64,000 nt of DNA from contig JAJGOT010000475.1 of the NCBI GenBank assembly GCA_022457155.1, positions 422,001 through 486,000 on the forward strand, given 5' to 3'. A program made the position numbers and the translations under genes. The notes below the pieces were generated by a model. That model saw only the letters and a program-made list of their open reading frames with translations, was not told the DNA's origin and made no database searches. Below, piece after piece: positions 12,101 to 22,400 of the stretch (position 1 is its first letter; every line of letters starts with the position of its first letter). Source of the DNA: Cladopsammia gracilis (Eukaryota; Cnidaria; Anthozoa; Scleractinia; Dendrophylliidae).

Positions 12101-12162
12101 TACACCATCTTGTTTGCCTGCTTCGTCAGAGGACGGACCAGAAGACGGCCGAAGACGGCCAT
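6146..12162 (-). CDS. OSTM1: OSTM1 orthologue (osteopetrosis-associated transmembrane protein), 3' end incomplete
   Basis: OSTM1 is a type I lysosomal membrane glycoprotein, the beta subunit of the ClC-7 chloride/proton antiporter in animals. Coding exons on the minus strand, all with GT-AG borders and matching phases: 12162-11778, 9796-9687, 8770-8600, 6305-6146. The product begins with a hydrophobic signal segment (strongest from the second Met, 12108: residues WCMFFLVLQA), then a luminal domain rich in Cys and N-glycosylation sequons (CPKLL, CVNC-like pairs, NYS, NHS, NYT). The last exon gives MNYTRQRWSKDF and a membrane span (VALTVFFCFLPIIFYTSV), the order and spacing seen in vertebrate OSTM1. 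Start at 12162 or 12108 is undecided. A donor at 6145 (CCAG|GTAAAG) implies a further exon for the short cytosolic tail, which I could not find. CSTF2 lies upstream in the same orientation. Confidence 0.85.
7145..7226. repeat. Near-perfect 80-bp palindrome
   Basis: AACAACTATTCACC at the left is matched by GGTGAATAGTTGTT at the right, and GGTGGGTAGTGGTGG by CCACCACTACCCACC, around a short ATATTTA centre. The stretch would extrude as a hairpin. It probably is a small foldback element inside an OSTM1 intron. Confidence 0.75.
7450..7922. repeat. MITE-like element with CCTTGAAT/ATTCAAGG ends
   Basis: Ends TTCCTTGAATAGTAACC and GGCTATTATTCAAGGAAAT form an inverted pair. Inside are repeated blocks of the type GGCAATTATTTCAAATATT and a direct duplication of a 33-bp block (7481-7546) containing TTTTTTCACTCCGAAAGGGG. 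It is non-coding. Confidence 0.55.
9613..9661 (+). repeat. Retroelement-like 3' tail with (TATG)n
   Basis: The sequence CAATAAAGTATGTATGTATG runs into five tetranucleotide repeats. A polyadenylation-like AATAAA followed by a simple repeat is how many LINE and SINE copies end. A similar tail is present at 19721-19750. The body upstream is not assigned. Confidence 0.45.
9885..10240. mobile_element. Degenerate C/G-homopolymer-ended element
   Basis: The left side reads CCCCGGGGGATACTCGCATA and then ATATAAGCTATATGGGTATG, which resembles the inner end of the 5263-5571 copy (AGCTCATATATGGGAGTACC inverted). The right end is diverged and no target duplication is visible. Confidence 0.45.
11021..11583. 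repeat. Cluster of palindromic MITEs (GGATAGCGCTATCC family)
   Basis: The perfect palindrome GGTGGATAGCGCTATCCACC and the neighbouring GATAAATCACTATCCAGTGG block occur several times in both orientations between GTTGTTCAAA-type ends (CCCGGTTGTTAAAAAGG near 11065, CCTTTTGAACAACCGGGGCC near 11526). At least two complete copies and a partial one are nested or abutting. They lie in an OSTM1 intron and have no coding capacity. Confidence 0.75.
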
Positions 12163-13492
12163 CTTGAAGACTTGTACCCAGGCGGCCTCTGCCGAGGTAA
12201 ATGGAGGGGGAATTGAATGGAACAAAGTGCCGGTACAGGCAAATTTGCAATCTGGCGACGTTTGGGAGTTTGAAATTTTCTTTTGACTATTTTGGGCTGA
12301 AAGATGTTGGTGAGGACTTTTTGGAGGATCGGCAAAAAGCGTAACCAAATATTCAGAGTTGTGGTCTGCATACCTGGCTGTTGGTCTTTTTTTTTTTTTT
12401 TTTTTGGGAGGGGGGTGGGGGGGTGTCTGGTTTTAGTCGGCCCGATAGGACTTTTTTGGATCTAACAATTTGGCCTCATTCGCACTTCCCCGTCATTATG
12501 ATAGCTGAATAATAAGTAAGTGCCCCAATTTATAGCTCCCAACCTGAAATAAGTGCCCCAGGTGCTACCCTAATGATTTGAATTAGTGCATGCCTGGCCG
12601 CTTATTTGCTTTAGGTAGCTAGCTCAAGGGAGGGTGCTTATTGGAGAGGGGGTGCTTATTAGAAGGGGGGCACTTATTGGAAGAAGGGCACTAAATCAAA
12701 TTATCATGGTAATTCAAATCTTCACGGTACTACAGTTGTAGCTTTCACACACCACCACCTTGAGGATTTGCAAAATGTTATAACTAGAGCTGGAAACTCA
12801 CAAGAGGTTTCAATAAATTACAACTAGTTCAAATGAGTGTAGTAAACATGATTTCATGAGGGTAGTTGGTAACCTGAGTATGAATTCTTCCTTAGTGGAG
12901 GGGGCTTGAAAAAAGTCTGATACTCGGGGTAGGTAGCTCAGGTGGCTTACGAAAATGGTGACAAGAAGAGCTTCAACTGTATGTTTGAAATATTTCATAA
13001 CCCTTTCACCTCCAAGAGTGCCAAACATCAAAATTCAAGAAAAATCCCAAATTTCTTTTTATAAAATATTGAAAAACAAAATCGTACCATGCAAAAGTAC
13101 TGCCAAAGCGGTTTCATTTGAATGGTCACACCATTGGATTTTGTCCACAGACTCAAAAGTTAGAACAAATGGTACCATGCAAAAGTACTGCTGAAGAGGT
13201 TTCAATTGAATGGTCACACCATTGGATTTTGTCCACAGACTCAAAAGTTAGAACAAATGGTACCATGCAAAAGTACTGCTGAAGAGGTTTCAATTGAATG
13301 GTCACACCATAGGATTTTGTCCACAGACTCAAAAGTTAGAACTACATTACTGAAAGGGTTAAACGGTTGAGCACCTCTTTCAGGTGACCATCATTTCTGG
13401 CCTACATAAAAGATGTGACACTGCACAGGCATGTTTAACAAATTTAATGAAGCTTAATTAGAGGAAAACAATGTGAAGGTAATGTTGATAAA
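12163..13492. other. OSTM1-CSTF2 intergenic interval
   Basis: The interval between the OSTM1 start and the CSTF2 stop is about 1.3 kb. It has a T-run followed by a G-run (12389-12422), a diverged repeat with GTGCTTATT blocks (12520-12690) and a TTAA-type MITE (12997-13362). The OSTM1 promoter should lie in its left part; no TATA box is evident. The strongest open frame on the plus strand (12017-12286) is the antisense shadow of OSTM1 exon 1. Confidence 0.5.
12997..13362 (+). mobile_element. TTAA-type MITE with three tandem units (copy 4)
   Basis: The left end is CCCTTTCACCTCCAAGAGTG preceded by ATAA (a decayed TTAA); the right end is TACTGAAAGGGTTAA. Three 88-bp-family units lie between, with ATTGGATTTTGTCCACAGAC as a subtype marker. 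It lies about 130 bp past the CSTF2 stop codon, so it may be in the 3' UTR of that gene. Confidence 0.8.
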
Positions 13493-16400
13493 TTAATGTT
13501 GGGTACTGTGTGCTATCTGGTCCTTCAGCACCATAATGCTCTGTCTTTGATCTTCAGGTAACAGTGCAATTTGTTGCTCAGTTAGACTCAAAACTTGCAT
13601 AATGAGGGCAGCCTGTGAATGAAATAAAAGAAAACAAATAAATTAATGTCATACAGAAGTCATTTGTCTTGTTCTGGAAACTGGGAAACGGGTTAACCTT
13701 TTAAGCTCTAAGAGTGATCAGCATCAAATTTCTCCTTGTAATATCAATGCCTTATCAATCAAAAAGGTCATGAGAATTAAGGACTTGATCACACAAGATG
13801 AATTCTCTTGATATCTAAACAATTTCTCCCAACTTCTTCTATAGGAAATGTATAGGGACAAGAAATGAGAATTTAAATTTTGATATCAGGGCTTAAAGGG
13901 TTAACCCTTCAACTCCCAAGAGTGCCAAAAATCAAATTAAAGAAAAACCGAAATTTATGTTGTACAAGAGGCTCCTAGCAGCCTTTACTCATGCGCATGC
14001 GTAAGTTAGTTTTACGATATATTTTAAACATGACAAGAAGATGTCCGACATGGCGAAGAGTACTCCTTTCATTCAGTCATTGTTCCTGCAAACCACGTTG
14101 TTTACTATTGATTGTTTTGGAAATGAAGGCTGTACCACAATGAAGGGAATGATTCTTCTAAGTCTTATATATACCAAACATGAACATTGCTAATGTCAGT
14201 AGGGTTGTAGGAGACGCTGTCGTGACACTTGAGTAACGCTCTTTTACCGGAAGTGAGAGTAGCCGAAAGTCACTAAACAGGAAGTGCAGTGGCGAAGCTA
14301 TAAACCGGAAGTGTACAATTTAAAATATGCGTGCATAAATTTGCATGCAAAATCGTGACACAAAAAATAAAAATAATAATAATGATAAAAATAATAACAA
14401 GAGGCTACTATTGTAGCCTACACTCATGCGCTTGCGTAAGCAAGTTTTATGGTTTGTTTTGAACGGGTCACGCACCCCTTCCCCCCTCAACGAATTTTGC
14501 GTGACACACTAAAGAACACGCTAAAACACGTTTTTAAGTCGTGAATACGACTTATTGCGATTACTGGAGAAAAGTCACTCGCTCATCGTAAACTTTAGGA
14601 ACACTGTTTGACATGCGCCGGTTCTCGTCTGATCACCGAAGTTAAGCCCTGTCGGTCGAGGTTAGTACTTGGATGGGTGACCGCTTGGGAATACCTCGTG
14701 TCGTAGGCTTATCATTTTTCTTTCCTTCACTCCCTTTCATTTTTCATTTTTTTGGTTCCGTCAAGGAGCCACTTGTCCTGAGGAGGGCAAACTGAAGCCA
14801 AACGGTCATGATAACATAGCATACCTTCGACGATATTCCAACGACAACGAATGGGCGACGAAGTTTGTCCGTAATTTTCATTTTCGCTAGTAAAACACAT
14901 TCCTTCGTGTTAATACTAGCTACGCACGAAGGTTTTAAGGTTTTAGAGATCCTCTTTGGTAAAATATATTGATACGTGGATCTGCAACATAGGGGAAGTA
15001 CCTTGTGTAGGGTAGGAAAAGGTCCCCGATGGTTGTTTCATTTTCACGACTTGGCTCGCAAGGAGCCTTTGATCTGTCTCGCTTTGAATATTTAATTTAT
15101 TATTCCCGATCAAATACACACTCGTCTTTTATTTCCCAAACCGTGACTTATTCCCGTTACATTTGAAAAGACTATTTTTAAAAGCAATGAAATCAGCAAA
15201 CGACCGGGCTATTTTTTTTCAATTTTAGCGAATCTCAATAACAGAATTATGCACAAAAACTTTTACTCGGTCTAGAATGACTAGTATGACTAATTTTCGA
15301 ATAAAATACACCAGTTGTATCGAAAATTGCCCTAGAAACTGATTTGGAAATGAAAATTGCAAAACATACACAGACATATTTGCGTAGGCGACGCGTGTGA
15401 AGTTAGATATTTTGTTTACATATAAATAATCACATGTCATTACGATTGAATTTTAGCATGTTTTATAGTTATTTCCTCAAAACTAACCAGAACACAGAGA
15501 AAAGTGAATCACAAATTGATATCAACATAAATTCTCACCAAAAAATTGTAATTTCTTTTACGGTAAAGTCCCTCATCTGTAAGAAATCTGCTTCTTCGGT
15601 TTTGATCGCCCCGCACTGATAGCAGCGTATGAATTTCCTTGAAGCAAGATTCAGTTGCTGAAAGCTCTCCTTTTTCTCCACTATAGCGGCTTTGGGTATT
15701 CTTTAAAGCTTTCTCTTTCCATTTTGAATATTTTAAATGTGAGTTATTAATGCGATGACACGAAACTCAGTTTTAAAAACCAAGCACATGCCGAGCGCGG
15801 CAGCCATTTTTGTAGAATTTGTATGTAACCTAAAGACCCGGTCAGTAATAATATATGCGTGCATAAATATGCATGCACAAATGTGACACCAAAAAAAAAA
15901 AATTAAAAAAATGACGAAGAAAAACGAAGCCGGAAACCTACCTCATGCGCGCTACGCGCGAGTAACAAGAAAAATGGAGCCGAAACCTTACCTCATGCCA
16001 CTACGCGCATGAGTAAAAATATTGATAAACTAATGGTATCATGCAAAAGTACAACTGAAGAGGTTTCATTTGAATGGTCACACCATAGGATTTGGTCGAA
16101 ACACTCAAACGTTAGAACAACACTTCATGTCTCCATATTAACTCTGCGAGTGAAAGGGTTAAGTGAGTCATAATTATAGTTATTCATTCCTTGCCACAGC
16201 ATGGGTAATTATGTGGAAAGAAAGCTGGATGGAAGTTAAAACCATTATCATTAGAAATTGGACCGTACAAACAGGATTTTGTCACACAGGGAACAGAAGC
16301 CACAAAAACATGAAATGAAGCCATTACCTTTTCATGATCCTGCGCTGTAACGTCAACTCCCTGTCCACCAGGACCCCCTGGGGGAGGATTAACCCCTGGG

Positions 16401-19400
16401 GGAGGATTAAAACCTGGGAAAAAATTTGATACATTTAAGAATTGCATTACTTAATTAATTCTTAGATATATTTATGATGTAATAATAGGTGGCTTATTTT
16501 TAAGGAGTCTCGTACTCTGTTTTAAGCCTACCTCAGAATTTTTTTTTTTTAATTGTAATCTAAAACTTGATTAAACTAAATTAAATTAAAGAGATCTTAG
16601 TTGGGAGTGGGAAAAAAAGAAAAACCAACAACAGTGCAAAATATTTTGTCATATTATATAAACATCAGTGAAAATACATTCAAGGTTTGATCTCAATGAG
16701 AAAAATCATAACTTAACTCATGTGAAGATATCACTTTTATCTTCATTGTGTAGAGTGTGAAAGATATTAATTAATATCTTCATGTAAAGTACCATGTTTG
16801 CCCTTATTAAAATTAATGTAAAATGAGCTAAAAGGTGTCAGTCTGTAATCCAAACATCTTAGGATCTTCCTTGGAAATGTTCTGAAATATATGGCAATCT
16901 TTGGAAAATGTCAGAAAATGATCGCAAACAATAATATATTGCACAACCTTTGGACCATATTCAGAGAATTTTGAAAAATCTTCGGACAATCTTCTATAAA
17001 TATTTGCTTAAAAGTTCAAAATTGACACAATATAATACACATGGATGCTTGGAGAACAAAAATTTCTTTGAGTGTCAATATCTCACTCATGAGATATCGA
17101 CACTCAAAGAGAAGTTTAATATCTCTGTTCGCCCATGTATTCTTGGCTTGCACTTAGGTCATATCATGTCATTTCAAAATTCAGAAGCAATAAAAAACGG
17201 ATTTCGATTCCAAAATGTTTATGGAATTGTAGAGAGTTTAAAACTACACATCTGGGCCAAATTTTGAAGCGCCAGGTCATTTTGTTCAAGAGTTATAGGC
17301 AAACAAGTTTTAGACATTTTTAGTGAAAATGTATGGAGTGGCCATCTTGGTGTACCACTTTGGTACACCAACATGGTGGCCAAAACTTCAAAGTCATAAT
17401 TACGTAAAAAAATCTCATCACAAAAGATTGGATTCAGTATAAGTTACATTATAACGGCTTATAAGCATCTATAATACAAAAATAACTTTCAACTGGTTCA
17501 ATTTTGTTTATATTCACGGCTTATCTGAAATAGCGTGACAAATTACATGACACATTTAAAACCTTTACAAATCGAAACCAAAACATTGTTAAAACCTGAA
17601 ACTTTTTGTGAAGGATTGTAACACTGGTATCTACATACGATGTTAGAAGCAGCTTTGTAGGATGTAAAGTTTAGATTTTTGAATTTTTATGACATCATGT
17701 GCAAGCCAAGAATTTTTTTGGTTCTATTTAATATAGGAAAAGCACAAATGAGTCTGACTGGGTCCACAATTTTAGCTACTTCTCTCTTGAATCATGCCTT
17801 CTGCAAACTGCAAATTAAGGAATTTAGTGCATTCAAACCTAAGATTCTTGAAAATAAACAAAATTGAACCAGTTGAAAGTTATTAATGCATTATAGATGC
17901 TTATAAGCCGATGTAATGTAACTTATAGTGAATCCAATCTTTTGTGATGAGATTTTTTGCGCAATTATGACTTTGAAGTTTTGGCCACCATGTTGGTGTA
18001 CCAAAGTGGTAAATGAAGATGGCCTCTCCATACATTTTAACTAAAATGTCTAATACTTGTTCACCTATAACTCTTGAACAAAATGCTCTGTTTTAAACTC
18101 TCTACAATTCCATAAACATTTTGGAATCAAAATGGGTTTTTTTGCTTTGAATTTTGATATGACATTATGTTGTGAATGCAAGCCAAGAATTGTTTATGTT
18201 TATTGTTAGGAGGTGTTTAATGATAATGACCATGATGATGATGAAGTTGATGATTTATCTTACCTTGGGGTGCTCTTGGAGGAGCACCTCCTTGGTTAGG
18301 CCCCCACTGCTGCTGAGGTGAATGACTTGGTCCTTGAAAGCGTCCATCATTTGGTGGCCCTGGTGGGCCCCGGTCACGTGGATCTCGTGGGCCACTGGGT
18401 GGTGGTGGACCAAATCTTTGTTCAGGGGGAGGGCCTCGGGGGTCCCTGGGCTGATCTCTTGTGTCCATTGAGGGACCTCGCCTATCATCTGCAGAATTCA
18501 AAGCTATACATTACCATGGTAACCAAGTAAGGATCATCACTGAGATAATAGTAACACCTTTCACAGATACAGGGTTGTCAGTTAAGTTCAAAGTAGACAT
18601 CTGACTTTGAAAAGTCTTTACTTCTTAAGCCTAATGATACACAACTGCTGGAGCTTAACCCGGTTTCTGTAGCATGTAGTGACTGAGAGTATTACTACTC
18701 CCCCCTGGATGGGATGCTAGTCCATCGCAAGGTTACCCAGGGCTCGAATTTAATGGTAACCAATGGTTAGTAGTTTTTAAAGTTTGGTTACTGAAAATGT
18801 GTTTAAGTAACCCAACATGGTTAGTACAAATTTTCTGTATTAAAACAATTATCATACAGAGAAAGTCTTACAAATAAATGTTAATTTTCACGAAGGGCTG
18901 ATGTGTTTCTTTTTGCATGAGGTTATTTTCTATCTTCAGGTTGAAAGTCTGACGCGCTAACCACAAGACCACTGCACCTCCTCTTTTTTCCCAATGGGCA
19001 TCCCATAATTTCCACAATTAAAATAAAATAACCCTTACTTTTTTGGGATAATGACAGAAAGAACTATCACTAGCATAACCAATGTTTGATGATCAGAGTG
19101 CAGAATCAATAACTATATTTGCCAGGGGTAATCTAAACACATCATGAACTCCTCATTAATTCCTATTAACAACTCTCCTGGAAGCCACTGGATGTACTAA
19201 TTCCTACCAATGCAATAAAAAATTTGGTGCAATGCGCAAAGAAATTGTGATCATTTTTGGATGTTGCATACATGTAGTGCAATGATATAAAAAAATTTTT
19301 GTGCTTATGTTTTGTTACATTATGACTCAAGGCTATTTTAAGCTTTTCACTCTCAGAGTCAACTGTGGAGATATGAAATGTAGTTCTAACTTTTGAGTCT

Positions 19401-22400
19401 GTTGACAAAATCCTATAGTGTGACTGTTGTGGTTAAAATGTTTCTTTGGTTTGAAATTTTTTGATTGTCTCGGAATAATTTTATGATAATGAATCTGGGA
19501 CAAAGGAAAATAGAAATTAATCTGGTTTGAAAATTTTCAAAACAAGGAAATCTTTGAACCACAATATCACCAGGATTTTAGATTTTAGATTTTAACTTTA
19601 ATTTAAATGAATGTAACATATTTCTACATCTCATCTTGTATTTATTTTTAGCTTACACCGTAGTTAGCGTAGGTGCACATTAGGACTTTGGTCTTGCCAA
19701 TTTTTTAACCTGCTTTTTAATAAACTATGTATGTATGTATGTATGTATGTTCAGTCTTCTTTCATTTTAAAAGGGTGCAAACTGACAAAGACATTTCTTA
19801 CCAAACCCTAATAACATGTTATCGGATAATATTGTTAGAATTTGGAAAGTTATTCTGATGTTAGTTCATTGCATAGAGCAACTACCTATTCAAAAATGAC
19901 TGTAGCAAAATTTATTGCTTTAGGTAAAATACTCTTTCAGAGAGAAGTGTTGAGCTTTAACACGTTTAATCAAATTCCAACATTTGAGAAAAATGGACTT
20001 AAAGTTAAAACAATCGATTTTAGATCAATTATAGGTGCAGGAGCAGTCATTTAGCACGTTTTATGAGCATTTAACTAAAGTAAACAATTGTTTCTAGGGC
20101 CGTTAATACGCAAAAATTATATACCACTGTTCAGTTATCTTATAGTTCACTTGTTTAGTGCTGCAAATTTAGTGAATTTCTTTCAAAATGGGATTCTCAA
20201 GTGTTTAAAGAATCCAAATTTGCCATTTTCAAAAAATAGAACGTTGCAAGCTAGACATCAAATTTTTGGACTATCGAGCCACCTTAAAATGAAACCTCTT
20301 AGGCAGTACTTTTGTGTGATACCATTTGAATGGTGAGTTTTGGCACTCTTGGGAATTAAAGCATTAATACATAATTAAATGAAAGTGACAGTACAGTGAT
20401 CCTTTGAAAACAAAAAGGTTTTTGAGAACATTACCTCTGGGTGGTTCTCTGCTTCTTGGATCTCGGGGATCAAAGGGCATACGACGGTCTCTAGGGTCCC
20501 CAAACTGGTCTTGTGGAGGGCCTCTAAAGTCAGGGCCTTGTGGACCTAGAAATGTGCAACAAATCAATATTCACTTTAAAGAAAGCTGGACAAATCATCC
20601 TGACTTTAACCCTGTTGTGCTAAAGTTTGGGGATGATAAAAGATAATTCTTTCTCAAGTGTCAATTGAAATATTTCATATTATTTTCCAAACTTTTGGGC
20701 TTGAGGGAAAACCATGTTTATCAAAGTTATCTGAGGTTAGTTATTGACAGGTATTTTATATCATACCTCTGTTATCAGGTCCTCGTATGTCAGGAGGGCC
20801 CCGAAAGTCCCTTTGATCTGGTCCAGGCCCACGCATGTCTCCCATAAGGCTTCTGATTTCACCTTGGCCTCTATCAGGGGGACCTCTCATATCCCCAGGA
20901 CCTCTGTCATGAGGGCCTCTCATGTCCCCAGGACCACGATCAGGTGGGCCTCTCATATCCCCGGGGCCTCCTCTCATGTCTCCAGGACCTCTGTCAGGGG
21001 GACCTCTCATGTCTCCAGGGCCTCTATTGTGTGGTCCTCGCATGTCAGGTCCCCTATCTGGAGGTCCTCGCATGTCAGGTCCTCTATCTGGAGGTCCACG
21101 CATGTCAGGTCCCCTATCTTGAGGGCCTCGCATGTCTGGGGGCATTCCTCTCATATCTCGACTATCAGGGCCTAAAATAAAAATGACATTCAAAAGTAAC
21201 TGTACTGTATAGTATATATTTCTACTGCACCAGTCTTCAAGGATTGTCTCAATTAAGACACTTCACAGTACAACATTTAAATATCATTAAACACAGATTA
21301 ATGAACTACAACAATCAAAACATTCCCACTTCATGTTCCTCCAATTGTTTTAACATATCATTATAAATCATGCAACTGCTAATTTGCAGCTTAAGATAAA
21401 GGAATCATTGCACATCCATTGGGACAAGCACTCCTTAAATCAACAGCTTAAAAACATCAGTTTAAAACTTTCTGTATTGCTCTCATATAGTTATGCATTC
21501 TTTTCCTAATTATTTTTCATGTGAATACTATTTTCATTAGCATTTCTAATTCTGTACCCTATTTTGTAACTGACAATGACAGTAATAACTGCCGAAACAT
21601 GTCTTCAAACTTAAAAAGTGTTGTGTGTTTCTTAAAATTCTAACTTATCTCCTGCTGTCAAGACCTTTTGGAAATGTTGCTAGATCTTTTTAAAAATTAA
21701 CCTTTTCTTCAAATTTTAGACTTGGTCGTTATTTGAGGTGAAAGGTTTGAGAAATGACTTGATAGTCACTAGGCTTAAAAACAGACTCTACCTGGGCCCC
21801 TCATGTCTGGTGGACCTCTCATTTCTGGTGGACCTCTCATTTCTGGCGGACCTCTCATTTCTGGTGGACCTCTTATGTCTGGTGGTCCCCGCATCCCCTG
21901 CGGTCCTCTCATATCAGGTGGTCCCCTTGCATCTCCTGGCGGCCCCCTCATGTCTGGAGGTTCCCTCATGTCCGATGGACCCCTCATGTCAGGAGGCCCT
22001 CTCATTTGTGGTCCTGATCCAGGCTGTCCCATGTCAAAGGGTCCAGCAGGGCCCTCATTATTGGGGCCTGGTCCACCACTGAAGGGTCCTGAGGGCATTA
22101 AGGGCTTTGGCTGTTGGACCCCTGCTGGTTGTAATGGTGCAACTTGCTCAGTTGGTCGATGCAAGATACCCTACAACATGGAAAATATCTTGTTGGTTAA
22201 CCAGATTTGAATTCATTGCTGTTTCCACATTAAAACGAATAGGGTTGGAGTTACTAGGCACACTTTCATGTTGTGAAACATGTTGCATGAAACTAATCCA
22301 TACAGTAAATTTACTCTTACTGAAATCTTCCTTGGGTTACCAATAAATTTTACTCCAGTGTGGCCATGCTGAAGAAAATTCTACTTTCTTTCAACTTCAA

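Larger units (their letters stand above)
13901..16162 (+). mobile_element. TTAA-type MITE (copy 5) split by a 2.05-kb insertion
   Basis: The left part starts TTAACCCTTCAACTCCCAAG and runs to TTGTA at 13964. The right part resumes at AAATATTGATAAACTAATGG and ends GCGAGTGAAAGGGTTAA at 16162. Joining the two parts restores the TTGTAAAATATTGA order seen in copies 1 and 2, so the intervening 13965-16013 is a later insertion, apparently at TA. Confidence 0.8.
13613..16327. other. CSTF2 intron 10: nested transposons
   Basis: This intron holds a TTAA element (13693-13904), abutting a TTAA-type MITE whose halves (13901-13964, 16014-16162) are separated by a 2.05-kb insertion. The insertion carries a 5S rRNA-like segment. 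There is no coding sequence. Confidence 0.7.
18489..20434. other. CSTF2 intron 8
   Basis: It includes fragments of the 88-bp-family MITE (19336-19430 and 20280-20362) and a retroelement-like tail (TTTTTAATAAACTATGTATG then TATG repeats, to about 19752). No coding exon is seen. Confidence 0.5.

Noticed and set aside
20744..22210. Long plus-strand ORFs rich in Ser-Gly-Pro-Leu opposite CSTF2 exons 6 and 7
   Set aside because: They are antisense shadows of the Arg-Gly-Pro repeat; the minus-strand frame has matching splice sites and family identity.
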